NCBI GenBank assembly: GCA_036250195.1
Contig: JAVHZZ010000004.1
Coordinates: 163,968,869-164,032,868, forward strand
Length of the DNA stretch: 64,000 nucleotides
Reading direction: 5' to 3'
From: Mixophyes australis
Lineage: Eukaryota > Chordata > Amphibia > Anura > Limnodynastidae
In this document: positions 11,309 through 22,763 of the stretch, piece by piece
Numbering within the stretch: the stretch's first letter is position 1
How the letters are laid out: each line of letters starts with the position of its first letter
Notes under the pieces: model-generated
What the model was told of the DNA's origin: nothing
Seen by the model: the letters and a program-made list of their open reading frames with translations, nothing else
Databases searched by the model: none
Translations under genes and position numbers: made by a program

Positions 11309-11860
11309 CTTCTCACGCTCCTCGGTGCCAAACAGGTTCCTCTGTCATTTTATACACTCAGACATGGTCGTTCGTTTCTGCTGTGGACCAATCAGAGATG
11401 ATGCATGCAGAGAATGGAGCATTCCATTACATACGAAGGGATTTTATTATTAGGGAATATTCATTGCATTGCACTTTAGCAGTTAAAAGTTTTTCTAAAT
11501 GTTATGTATGTTACTAAACTTCTATTTTATATGAATGAATGAAGAGACAGTGTTGCCTTCTCTTTTTATGCAGCTTTGGGTGTTAACTATAGTGAAAGCT
11601 CTGCCCCTTTAGACTAATGTCTTTGGTATATCGTTACATCCCCCGCAAATGATGCTTCAGTGTGTACGAAATTAAAATCATTGCTCACAACAAGATGGCT
11701 GTAAAAAGTCGCTAAAGGGACGTCCGCTCTTCCCTTTATCGTCGTAAACAAGGCTAGTGTGTATGCAGTCCATGGACCGAGCGATTGGACCATCGATCGC
11801 ATGTAAAATCGCTCGGCATAAAAAGTTGGTGGAAATTTCTGTAGTGTGTACCCAGCTTTA

Positions 11861-12502
11861 GGTACCTTTGGGTAACATACACTGCTGTAAAGCCTTAGAA
11901 ATGCCTGGTCTGCCCCTCCCACTATTTTGTATTACCTTCTCTACAACTGTAATCTCTGAGCAAAGCAGGATTCAAACGCTAGCTGCACCAACCACTCTGT
12001 GGGCAGCTTGATGATATGTACAGTACGTATCAGAGAAGAGACTGATACTATTTAGTGCTGCTGTAATGTTACCAATTTATAATGAATGGTGGCAGATATA
12101 GTTTACTGCACACATTGCACACAGAGCCATGATGTAACTGCAGAATACCGTACCTAACCCATCCCCCACGCCTTCATCAGTCCTGTATTTTAAAAAGATA
12201 CAGAGACAGAAAACTGCTACTGGGAATGGGAATCACAATAGGTTCTACAATATATATTTATTGGGTCACAATAATGAAAGAAAAACACAGACATATTTTG
12301 GCAAATATTATCTTTATTAAAAATAAAATAAATAAGGAAGCATCCTTTAAAGATAAGCTTACTGCTTGAGAGCTCTAGAAATTGTAGTGTTAAAAACATT
12401 AATTTACATTCTGCATTAACCCTATACAGGTTGCAATGAGCAGCAAATCCTTTATGTTTCTTGCAGGTCTTATTAAATATAATTTAAATAACAGAATGTT
12501 TA
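11861..12502. other. no recognisable feature
   Basis: AT-rich DNA between two transposons. Only short frames; no repeats or boxes identified. Confidence 0.5.
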
Positions 12503-12510
12503 GTTTATGA

Positions 12511-12824
12511 CATACTTACCAACTTTACAATGTTGGTATCCGGGAGCCTGCGGGGGAGGTGGGCGTCATGAGGGGCGGGCCTCCAAAATCTGTGTCATTT
12601 TGGACCCGCCCCCATGACGTCATGACGCAAAATGCGTCATTTGACAGCGGGGGGCGGGGCCAAACGCCGCGATTCACCAGGAATCGCGGCGTTTGTGACC
12701 TAATTCTGCCCACTTCACTAGGAAGTGGGCAGATCCGGGATTTTGCCACACTCGCCCGGGAGTCCGGGAGACTCTCTCAAAATGCGGGAGTCTCCCGGAC
12801 ATACCGGGAGAGTTGGCAAGTATG
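12511..12824. mobile_element. hAT-D MITE, copy 1
   Basis: A 314-bp element beginning CATACTTACCAAC and ending GTTGGCAAGTATG, flanked by a perfect 8-bp duplication GTTTATGA (12503-12510 and 12825-12832). The GC-rich interior has several self-complementary blocks: CCCGGGAGTCCGGGAG with TCTCCCGGAC, GCCCACTTC with GAAGTGGGC, and CGCCGCGATTC with GAATCGCGGCG. An 8-bp duplication points to hAT. A second copy is at 42710. Confidence 0.9.
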
Positions 12825-12844
12825 GTTTATGAGAAACATTATTT

Positions 12845-12907
12845 GAGTGAGTTCTCTGTACAGCGCTGCAGGATTAGTAGCGCTATATAAATAGCTGATG
12901 ATGATGA
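12845..12907 (+). mobile_element. SINE 3' tail, 5'-truncated
   Basis: TGAGTGAGTTCTCTGTACAG through GCGCTATATAAATAGCTG and a GATGAT run matches the last 60 bp of the SINE at 32105. It lies 12 bp past the hAT-D target duplication. Confidence 0.75.
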
Positions 12908-13500
12908 TATGCAAATAGGTGTACAGATAGACCAGTCTTTACTGTGACATTTGGTTTACATTGCACATTATGGCTTACTATTTAAATATATGGATTGCAT
13001 ACTATGGCCATGGAAAGAACTAGGGATGTAGCCTGTGATATGTTGATAAATGATGCAATTAAGTAAAACCTTTCATTAGGCTGCAAGTGCATTTGAAAGT
13101 TTGAGATCCAATGATTTTTTGAAAATGTCATGTTCAACTCTCTGGAGTGGCTGAGAGATGTTCCTAGCCTCCAGATTTCTGTGGCTCAGTATGGTATTGG
13201 CAGTAAGCTAAAGAAGATTATGTCCTTTAATTAGCCAAGATATTAATTTAGCAAGACATTTATATAAATCCAGCTGCAACACAATTTCTTGTTTTCAGTA
13301 GGTACCAAAATGCCTATAATTTCATTGTTATCTTTCACTTCATACCTATAAGTGGACTATCTGGTCTTTATTTATATTGCAGGATTTCCTATTACCAGTG
13401 ATGTTTAATTGAATAACTAGACCTTGATCTGAATTTTTTTGTTTTAAATTAAGCAGAAAAGTACATGAGAAGTAAAGCTTCGATCTTACTTGACAACCTG
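12908..13500. other. no recognisable feature
   Basis: AT-rich DNA with no gene or repeat that I can support. Confidence 0.5.
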
Positions 13501-13655
13501 GTGGTAAATGTATCAAACTTTCAAAAACGGAAAAGCAGAGATGTTGCCCATAGCAATAAATCACATGCTAGCTATCATTTTCTAGAATGTAGTAGATAAA
13601 TGATAGCTGAAATGGATTGGTTGTAATAGGTGGGATCTGTTCAAATAAAGGACTT
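13501..13655. mobile_element. old Harbinger-type MITE
   Basis: Starts GGTGGTAAATGTATCAAAC and includes TTGCCCATAGCAA. The middle is a fold-back, TAGCTATCATTT against AAATGATAGCT. The right arm (GGATTGGTTGTAATAGG) is eroded. The text matches the half-copy at 50398. Left-arm pattern GGGGTAAATGTATCAA is characteristic of frog Harbinger MITEs as I recall them. Confidence 0.65.
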
Positions 13656-16600
13656 TATTAAGGAGTACTCATTTACTGTGAGCGGTTTATTCCTGGAAAG
13701 TAAACTCATCCTAAACCAGTATACTGGTTTTGGCACATCTATTAAAAACCAAGGAATGTTCATCCAGTGCGTTTCATAAATGAGGTCCACTGTCTTTATT
13801 TTGTAAGTTTGTTCTGCATAAAATGGGAATGATTGTATAAATAATCTGAACTGATATTATTAATTCTCATTGTAAAAATATTTTTTATGGAGAAAGATTA
13901 TAATGCTTTGGATACATAAAATCCGGTTCACTGATTTAGATGAGGTAACTATTTCTAAGAATAAATCCCTTCACAATAAATTAGTACTCCTTAATAAAAG
14001 CCTTGTAGTCTGTCACTGTCATGCTACTCATAGAGGAAAACTGAATGGTGATAAGCAAGTATAGCACTGGATCCCTGCACAGTGATTGCTGAATCTGGCA
14101 GTACTTGGAGATCCAGTCATTCACTGGTTTATCCTCCTCCATGTTAATGAGGAGTGTGCCATTGACAAACAGAAGGGGGGAGGTCGGGTAGATCAGTTAG
14201 AAAATATGTTAAAGGACAGGTTGCCCATCATATAGGTGTGACCCGATGAAAAAATAGAATAACATTTTTTAATTGGAAATGCCCTGCTTCATTGGTTTCT
14301 GCAAACTCACTGCATTAGTTATTCTGAAAAAAATATTTTATAACATCAGGGTATGACAAACTAATTATAAAGCTCTTAGCACTTATCCTTGGCGACAGGG
14401 ATTTCTGCTTGTGATAGGTCCTGGTTTTGCTTTTTAATTAGCAGGGTTACTGGTGGCAACAAACCTCTTTTCTACAGCTTTCCCCATACCCAGAGAGCTC
14501 TTTGGGGGTGGTGTGACAATATACTATTCATTAAGTGGCGATATATAGTTGTTTCCTAAATTTAATGTCATCTCAGGTTGATAGCAACAAAAGGAAAGCA
14601 CTGCAAAAAAAAAACAATTATTGATAAAATAAATATTTTTTTTAGAGTGCACGTATTTTTAATATCACTAGGGCTATTGTCTTACTCTAGAGAAAATAAT
14701 GATAGATATGATATAACATATATTTTATGTACAGCTATATTTTTATGTAGCAGAGGTTTCTTTTTACAAAAAAAGCTTTTTTTTTTTTTAAATATCATTG
14801 GAACTGAAAGCCCAAATCTGGGCTTCAGTTCCATCATCTGCACACAACGTCATAGATAGGCCCAGCAAAGCAAGTAACTTTTACCCCTCCGGGTGGATAT
14901 CATGGGGGCTTCTGGCTGACACTCAGCTGCCTTGGTGATTCATTGAGCCCAGACGCTCTGTTGATAACATCCAAAATTCTGTCTGAAACTCTTTGGCTTT
15001 TTTCTGTCGCCACAATTTCCTTCATTTTAATTTACAATAAATATCCACTGACCACTGAACCAAACAATGCACTGCACATAAGGTGAGAGAGAAGCTTGCA
15101 ATCCCACTTGACAGCTAGGAGAATGTTCTTGCATCTTACTGATTTAATGGAACATTAATGTGCATGTTCTCCCTCTTGTGTAACATAATTGCTCTTTTTA
15201 CTGTGAAAGTACCATTTTAATCATAATTTAATCTACTTCCACTTCCACTCAGATTTGCTGAGAGCTGATGAATAAACATGGAACGTCTTTGTGCCTCTCC
15301 TCAGTATTTTTTCCACCCAGAGTCATTTCTTTACAAAACTGAGGATGTACTGTAACACCTAATGCAAGAATGTATTTCCCATATCTCATGCAAATGTTGC
15401 ACCGCAGCAATTATCATGAATCCTAAAAGGAGAACTGGGTTATGTTTTGACCTCTTACCCCTGCTCCGCATAAATTCTCTTCTCCAAATAGGCTGGAAAG
15501 CTGCAATTCCTTTGGGGTTAACACACTTATGTGAAACATGTAATTACACAGCAAGTTGTGCCTGTGTTCTGATCATAGTGACTATATAACAAACACCCAG
15601 CAGACAGACATCTCCTCCCTGTCTCTACCAGGCTGCATGCTGGGATTCCCTGTGGAGTACAGACCTTCATTCACATTAAAGATGTAGATGATACGGAGCT
15701 AGGGACTATAAACCACAACGATAAATGTATCGTTAAAATGACAAATTATTACATTTCTATATGTTGGCAAAATAGAATTGGCTTCCTAAGGAAATGTAAA
15801 TACTATTCTGCTAAGAGTCCAATAATAAACTCTTTTGTTAACTGACATTATTAAATCTTTTAATTTTTAATCAAGATTTGTTATATCCTAACTAATGACA
15901 TGTAATTAAATGCAGTTAAATGAAGGTATGTTGCAAAACCTGTTTCACATTTTGAAATGTGGGTATTCTGATATAACACGGTGTAAAAGATTGCTGCTAG
16001 CTGGAAAACCATCTAAATGGATTGCTTTTCCAAATACAATCCATTTAGGTTGGTTCATTGCTGAGGCGAGAAATCCCTATTTCCAAAAATAGGTCTGAAG
16101 TATTAGGGATGTGGATTTTCCACAACGTCTTTTTGATTTACTCAAAAGTTCACTATCCTCAGATTGATTTTCTATAGAGAATTATATTTGATCTAATGCT
16201 GCGGAACCCTGATCCGTTCTCCTATAATTAAGGACTGACCTGACTACTTTCCTTAGCCCATTTCCATTAATCATCTCACTCAAAGGTTAACCTCAGGACT
16301 GGGCAGGTAGGTACATTCATGATGAATATTTCATGTTTGCAGATCAAGTATTTTACATAGACATTTACAATGGAAGTGATTAGTTGGAATCTGTCTAATT
16401 ATTTAAATTGTCAATATCTTTCAAAGATTGAAATATGTGCATCCGGAGCAATACACTCTTATGCTTAAATCTGGCCCTGTTTTTCAGGGATGACATTACC
16501 AGAGGTTTTTTCATGCCAGGTGAACAATAGCAAATGTTAGGATTGGGTCTGGGTATAGCTTGGATGCTACTTCAATTATCCTTGTTTGGGTTTCTGTATA

Positions 16601-16676
16601 ACCAGCGGAAACACTAATTAGGATATACTATGTAATACTGCAGTCTTTCCACTAATCCATACAGCCACTATGCTCA
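13656..16676. other. mostly unique AT-rich DNA
   Basis: About 3 kb without a supported gene. Two short perfect-stem hairpins are visible: 14800-14832 (GGAACTGAA... / ...TTCAGTTCC) and 16013-16049 (CTAAATGGATTG with CAATCCATTTAG). Their role is unknown and both are common in AT-rich DNA. Confidence 0.45.
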
Positions 16677-16684
16677 CACTGATC

Positions 16685-18476
16685 CAGGGCCTGATTAGCC
16701 CTAGGCTAATATGGCCGCAGCGCCCCCCCCCCCCCCATCCCCCCACCGAATATATAGGTGTATAGGAACACTCCTGAATATGTCCAAGTGTATTCTCCAA
16801 CACTCAAATTTAGACAGATCGTGCCATTGTCTCTTACCTGTTCTTGCTCTTCTCTCTTGCAACTTTGTTATGCTCTCTGTGGCTTCTGGAAAGTTGGCGT
16901 CCTGTTTTGAAAATGCAAACATTTATTAGAATGCAAAATGTTAACAAACCCTGAATGATTAGGCCCTTTAGTTAAAACAAAACACTCCAGCTAAAAGTAC
17001 CCCATTGTACAGGCATATATAAGCAATATCTGAATATTTGTGGTCAATCAAACACAAACCTCTACCAGCCCCATCCCACTAATATTTAGTCTTCTAGTGA
17101 TTGCTGAGACCACAGAGAGCATCCATGTGACCACCACACAATCATGAGATTATGCCCCCCAAAGCTGCTCTATTTTTTAAATGCAGCCATTTTCCTTAAC
17201 CCCTGCTGCAGCCATTTTCTTTAACCCCCCCGCAGCCAGTTTCCTTACCTCCCACCCTGCATCCATCCCCCCTGCAGCTATTTTCCTTACCCCCACTCTG
17301 TAGCTATCCCCCCGTCACATCAAAACTCCCCCAGTCACATATATCAGCCCCCCTCCTCTGCCCTCCTTCACACATATCAACCTCTCTCCCTCCCTATAGA
17401 TATGCATAGCAGTGCCCCCCCTCTCCCTCCCTATAGATATGCAGGGCAGTTCTCCCCCTCCCTATAGATATGCAGGGCAGTCCCCCCCCTCCCTATAGAT
17501 ATGCAGGGCAGTTCCCCTCCCTCCCTATAGATATGCAGGGCAGTTCCCCCCCCTCCCTATAGATATGCAGGGCAGTCCCCCCCCTCCCTATAGATATGCA
17601 GGGCAGTCCCCCCCCTCCCTATAGATATGCAGGGCAGTTCCCCCCCTCCCTATAGATATGCAGGGCAGTTCCCCCCATCCCTATAGATATGCAGGGCAGT
17701 CCCCCCCTCCCTATAGATATGCAGGGCAGTTCCCCCCCCCCCTCCCTATAGATATGCAGGGCAGTTCCCCCCCTCCCTATAGATATGCAGGGCAGTTCCC
17801 CCCCTAAATATATGCAGGGCAGTTCCCCCCCTCCCTATAGATATGCAGCGCAGTTCCCCCCCTCCCTATAGATATGCAAGGCAGTTCCCCCCTCCCTATA
17901 GATATGCAGGGCAGTTCCCCCCCACTCCCTATAGATATCAAGAGCAGTTCCCCCCCTCCCTATAGATATGCAGGGCAGTTCCCCCCCTATAGATATGCAG
18001 GGCAGTTCCCCCCTCCCTATAGATATGCAGGGCAGTTCCCCTCCCTCCCTATAGATATGCAGGGCAGTTCCCCCCCTCCCTATAGATATGCAGGGCAGTT
18101 CCCCCCCCTCCCTATAGATATGCAGGGCAGTTCCCCTTCCCTATAGATAAGCAGGGCAGTTTCCCCCCCCCCCTCCCTATAGATATGCAGGGCAGTTCCC
18201 CCCCCATCCCTATAGATATGCAGGTCAGTTCCCCCCCCTCCCTATAGATATGCAGGGCAGTTCCCCCCTTCACTTATCTGTAGTTGTACTGGCCAGCGTC
18301 GCTCCTCACTCCTCAGATCAGCAGACAGGAAGGGAAGACTTCCTGCTTCCTGTCTGCTGCACAGCAACAGACAGCCTAGCGATTGGCTGCCTGCTGCTAA
18401 CCACTGACCACCAATGCTTTGGATCGTTGAGTCCTCCCCCCTGCCCCTGTGAGGAACCCCACGGGGGGGGGGGGAA
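16685..18476. mobile_element. hAT-C copy 1, right end missing
   Basis: Begins CAGGGCCTGATTAGCC and is collinear with hAT-C copy 2 (22764), including the CTAGGCTAAT, GCTGCTCTATTTTTT and CCTGCTTCCTGTCTGCTG blocks and the C-rich minisatellite. At about 18477 the homology stops in a G-run and the sequence passes straight into the middle of a SINE, so the right terminus has been lost by deletion or recombination. No coding sequence is present. Confidence 0.75.
17386..18266. repeat. C-rich minisatellite in hAT-C copy 1
   Basis: About 30 units of roughly 30 bp, each CCTCCCTATAGATATGCAGG, then GCAGTT, then a C-run of 4-11 bases. Variation is almost all in C-run length. The bottom strand carries regularly spaced G-runs. 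Copy 2 of the element has only about a dozen units. Confidence 0.95.
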
Positions 18477-18480
18477 TGGA

Positions 18481-19010
18481 GTATGTTCTCCCCGTGTCTG
18501 CATGGCTTTGCTCCGGTTGTTCCGGTTTCCTCCAACACTACATACTAGTAGGTTAATTGGTTGCTATTAAATTGACCTTAGTCTCTCTCGGTCTGTGTGT
18601 GTGTGTGTTAGGGAATTTAGACTGTAAGCTTCAATGAGGAAGAGACTGATGTAAGTGAGTTCTCTGTACATTGCTACGGAATATGTAGTCTTATTCCTCT
18701 AAGCTAGCATTTGTCCATTTGGAATTTTTTGTCAGGAAACACAAACCCCTTCCTCAAGATTGCATTCCATACCCGGTAAACTGTGCATATAGCTCTGCAG
18801 AGAATAACGTAGGATTTTTAGACGGGGGTTACACAAAACGCCACCAAAGTGGGCACGACCATTATGCAAGGGGCATCAGTGTGCAACTAGGTCATGAAGG
18901 TCCCACTGGAGGAATGTAATGGTAAGGGCCTTGAAAGTGTGTGTGTTTCTGCCACTAAAGGAGCATGTTCAGCCAACAGAGGCGAGGAAGCCACTAGGAG
19001 GGCGTGGATA
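18481..19010. repeat. segmental tandem duplication, copy 1
   Basis: About 530 bp closely matching 19228-19819. It starts inside the SINE (GTATGTTCTCCCC) and continues into unique flank (AAACACAAACCCCTTCCTC, GAATGTAATGGTAAGGGCC). It lacks about 55 bp at the SINE 3' end, from after GCTACGGAAT to before ATGTAGTCTT, that copy 2 retains. Confidence 0.9.
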
Positions 19011-19128
19011 GTGCTTAAATTTGGGCCTGTTTTTCAGAGACGTAAAAATATCAATAAGTATTAGAAGGCTCTAGCACTTTTTGTCCAAATGTTAAAATAG
19101 AATGTTTGCTACATGACATAAAGAACAG

Positions 19129-19472
19129 CTCGGCGGCAGCACAGTGGCTTAGTGGTTAGCACTTCTTCTTCACAGCACTGGGGTCATGAGTTTGATTCCT
19201 GACCATGGCCTTATCTGTGTGGAGTTTGTATGTTCTCCCCGTGTCTGCATGGCTTTGCTCCGGTTGCTCCGGTTTCCTCCAACACTACATAAACATACTA
19301 GTAGGTTAATTGGCTGCTATGAAATTTACCTTAGTCTCTCTCGGTCTGTGTGTGTGTGTGTGTTAGGGAATTTAGACTGTAAGCTTCAATGAGGAAGAGA
19401 CTGATGTAAGTGAGTTCTCTGTACATTGCTACGGAATTAGCGGCACTATATAAATAGCTGATGATAATTATG
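19129..19472 (+). mobile_element. full tRNA-headed SINE with target duplication
   Basis: Flanked by AAGAACAG at 19121-19128 and 19473-19480. The head has pol III boxes: A-box-like TGGCTTAGTGGTTAGCAC and B-box-like GGTCATGAGTTTGATTCC. The body runs through CTGTAAGCTTC and the tail is CACTATATAAATAGCTGATG, the tail shared with the L2 LINE. Transposition would depend on that LINE's enzyme. Confidence 0.85.
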
Positions 19473-19819
19473 AAGAACAGGCAGAGCAGTCTATGTAGTC
19501 TTATTCCTCTAAGATAGCATTTGTCCATTTGGAATTTTTTCTCAGGAAATACAAACCCCTTCCTCAAGATTGCATTCCATACCCGGTAAACTGTGCATAT
19601 AGCTCTGCAGAGAATAACGCAGGATTTTTAGACGGGGGTTTGCACAAAATGCCACCAAAGTGACGCGACCATTATGCAAGGGGCATCAGTGTGCAACTAG
19701 GTCATGAAGGTCCCACTGGAGGAATGTAATGGTAAGGGCCTTAAAATAGTGTGTGTGTGCCGCTAAAGGAGCATGGTCAGCCAACAGAGGCGAGGAAAGC
19801 CACTAGGAGGGCCTGGAAA
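19228..19819. repeat. segmental tandem duplication, copy 2
   Basis: About 590 bp matching 18481-19010. Because the full SINE with its target duplication lies only here, this copy is the likely original arrangement and copy 1 the derived one. Confidence 0.88.
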
Positions 19820-19828
19820 GCCTACGCA

Positions 19829-21070
19829 ATTTATTTGTTTGGTACTTGTTATTTATATAGACTGTTCACCATGCTTCTGAGACCCAAGATACACACTCTG
19901 GGCCGCATTTCAAGTTATGAACAAATACAGCTGCAGAGTGCAAACGCATTTTTTTGTATGCAGGAAACATACTGCCTGCATTTGCATATAACACACAAAT
20001 TTTACAAGGCAGCTGTATTTTTACAGTGCAGTTTAGAGATGGACTACAACCTGGCCCTGCTTCCCAACTGTACATTTGTCCACACATTTTAAATTGGTCC
20101 CATCTGCATTGCAGATATAATTTTGGTAAGGTGGAAAACTCACTTTCTAACTGGCTGTACTCCTAACTCCTAGGGGCTTATTTAGAGGTGGATACATATG
20201 GAAGAGAAGCACATAAAGAAAGCATATTTACATGCATATGTTAGACTGGACACTTTGGCGTAATTGTAAGAGTTAGGTCGGATGACAAGAGGCATTGCCG
20301 CTTTAAAAATAGTGATATACAGGTCGCAATTGATTATGACGTCAAAACAAGATGCCGTTCTTACAGGTGATCGGGATTTGTTTGGAGACTGTCGGGGACT
20401 TCTTCTGTCATTCTTAAGGTCAGTCATCTTTTATTATCAGTCGCCCAAGTCACTTTCGTTTTTTTGGGGTCGTGGTAGTCACTGTCGGTGTTATCAGCAC
20501 CGTTAAAGTGATTACAACCGGTTGCATTTTCAATATAAAATGTAATTACATACAATCAAAAATAAAACATACAAATTAAATTAATCACTAACATCTGTTG
20601 TTTTCCCCTAAAACTCCAATGGGAATGTTTTTTCCTGCTGTAGCCCAAAGCAGCTGGAGAGGTCAATACTTAATTAGAAGCAGCTAGACAGTGCAGCCGA
20701 TAATCATCATCATCATTGCATTTCATTGCACCAACCCTCCAGCACCCACAAGAGATACACCCCCTAAAAGGCGTATCAACGGATGACATTGTGTGACAAT
20801 CAGTGGTAGAAGTGGGCTTGTATACAGTGTTATGCCATTCCTCCACTTCGCCTTGACTGCAATATTATCAAATTTCATTAATTTACGTTTTCCATACCGC
20901 CGCTTCTAAATTTCCACTTCCACCACTGGTGGCAATTATGGGAATATGCCCTGTACTCGGCCACCTCTCCAGTCATAAGGAGATGCCTGATAGTTACAAA
21001 AAAAACTAAGGAGCAGAAAACGGGGAGTCAGAAGCTCAGCAAACATGTTGCACTGACACTGAATCAGTGT
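19829..21070. other. no gene recognised
   Basis: Unassigned DNA with scattered short frames, a GTACTGGT-free AT-rich centre near 20520-20620 and a CATCATCAT stretch near 20706. It may hold old repeats that I cannot name. Confidence 0.4.
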
Positions 21071-21082
21071 TAGAGCCGAGAT

Positions 21083-21192
21083 TATATAAAGAGGCAAGTC
21101 TGAAAAGTCTGCCCTGACAGACGAGCCATCTGACCCGCTACCCAGAAGTGCCAACTACAGCACAGAGGAGACAGCGTTGGAACGTGGAGAAG
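21083..21192 (+). promoter_or_regulatory. TATA box plus candidate first exon
   Basis: TATATAA at 21083-21089, then about 80 bp of GC-richer sequence with no ATG, then GAG AAG|GTAAGT with GT at 21193, a near-consensus splice donor. The combination looks like a small non-coding first exon. It precedes the 30-bp repeat array. The host transcript is unknown, and the spacing could be chance. Confidence 0.3.
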
Positions 21193-21423
21193 GTAAGTCT
21201 GTTTCAGTTGTGCAGAAAAAAAATCTGTGTCTTAAAGAATAACTTTCCTATGCCTATTAAAGGGTTAGAAACACACCGCAATATTTACCACTGTGTAGCA
21301 GGGGGACTGAACAGCAGCTGGACGTACGTGGTCGAGGAGGTTGTGCCAGGGTAGGATGTGAGCCCATCACATGACACTCAAATCAAATCCAAACCTCTTT
21401 GGCCAGGTATGTCACACCATTGT

Positions 21424-22512
21424 CTAGTTCCCAAGACACTGGGACTCCATATTTCTTGTATCAGCAGTGTGTGACTCCACATTTCTTCTATCATCATAGT
21501 GTGACTCCACATTTATTGCATCAGCATAGTGTGAATCTACATTTCTTGTATTACCATAGAGTGACTTCACATTTTTTGTACTACCATAGAGTGACTTCAC
21601 ATTTCTTGCACTACCATATAGTGACTTCACATTTCTTGTACTACCATAGAGTGACTTCACATTTCTTGTACTACCATAGAGTGACTTCACATTTCTTGCA
21701 CTACCATATAGTGACTTCACATTTCTTGTACTACCATAGAGTGACTTCACATTTCTTGTACTACCATAGAGTGACTTCACATTTCTTGTACTACCATAGA
21801 GTGACTTCACATTTCTTGTACTATCATAGAGTGACTTCACATTTCTTGTACTACCATATAGTGACTTCACATTTCTTGCACTACCATATAGTGACTTCAC
21901 ATTTCTTGTACTACCATAGAGTGACTTCACATTTCTTGTATTATCATAGAGTGACTTCACATTTCTTGTACTACCATAGAGTGACTTCACATTTCTTGCA
22001 CTACCATATAGTGACTTCACATTTCTTGTACTACCATAGAGTGACTTCACATTTCTTGTACTACCATAGAGTGACTTCACATTTCTTGTACCAGCAGAGT
22101 GTGATTCTACATTTATTGCATCAGCAGAGTGTGACTCCACATTTCTTCTATCAGCAGAGTGTGACTCTACATTTATTGCATCAGCATAGTGTGAATCTAC
22201 ATTTCTTGTACTACCATAGAGTGACTTCACATTTCTTGTACCAGCATAGTGTGACTCTACATTTATTGCATCAGCAGAGTGTGACTCCACATTTTTTGTA
22301 CTACCATAGAGTGACTTCACATTTCTTGTACTACCATATAGTGACTTCACATTTCTTGCACTACCATATAGTGACTTCACATTTCTTGTACCAGCAGAGT
22401 GTGACTCTACATTTATTGCATCAGCAGAGTGTGACTCCACATTTCTTATTCTACCATAGAGTGACTCCACATTTCTTGTATCAGCAGAGTGTGACTCCAC
22501 ATTTCTACTATC
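21424..22512. repeat. 30-bp satellite array, 1.1 kb
   Basis: About 36 units of 30 bp, consensus around ACCATAGAGTGACTTCACAT then TTCTTGTACT. Two classes alternate: a YYHRVTSHFL-type central block and QQSVTPHFL / HQHSVNLHF-type units concentrated at both ends. Because 30 is divisible by three, one frame on each strand stays open for about 1.1 kb, but neither has an ATG at its start, so a protein is not supported. An AATAAA lies at 22625. Confidence 0.93.
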
Positions 22513-22763
22513 AGCATAATGGGACTCCACTATATGTGGATGAAATTATAATTTCTCTGGAATGACCATTCTGTATGTAAATTTGTCAGCTCTATATAAA
22601 CCCACTAGTGTTTGTAAAATATAAAATAAAGATATTTCTAGTTAATTGTCTGTTTAAACAGAGTAAACTCAAGTCAATATATTTTCTTTCCCTTAGTCAA
22701 AGCTAAACTGGCAGTGATATTGTTTCCTATAACCTCATGGATCTAAGGGATGTCCATCACAGG

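Larger units (their letters stand above)
9778..11857. mobile_element. PIF/Harbinger-like element, non-autonomous
   Basis: Ends TGCTAGGTACACAC (left) and, in reverse, AGCTGGGTACACAC (right), flanked by TTA at 9775-9777 and 11858-11860. The subterminal regions are rich in CGATT/AATCG motifs in opposite orientations. The TTA duplication supports PIF/Harbinger, but no DDE transposase frame is present. Inside on the minus strand is a broken two-exon gene, listed separately, with a 30-bp minisatellite in its first exon. The family call rests on target-site size only. Confidence 0.6.

Noticed and set aside
11044..11517. Proline-rich and arginine-rich frames over the 30-bp minisatellite
   Set aside because: Produced by the repeat in different frames; no start context or domain.
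17874..18146. Repeating 90-codon frame in the C-rich minisatellite
   Set aside because: Array artefact. C-run length varies and shifts the frame elsewhere in the array.
19133..19210. Functional tRNA gene
   Set aside because: Only A- and B-box-like text without a cloverleaf. It is the head of a SINE, as at 32105.
21399..22565. Open frames of 388 and 368 codons on opposite strands
   Set aside because: Both follow from a 30-bp tandem unit without stops. Neither begins with an ATG, and the composition is purely repeat-driven.
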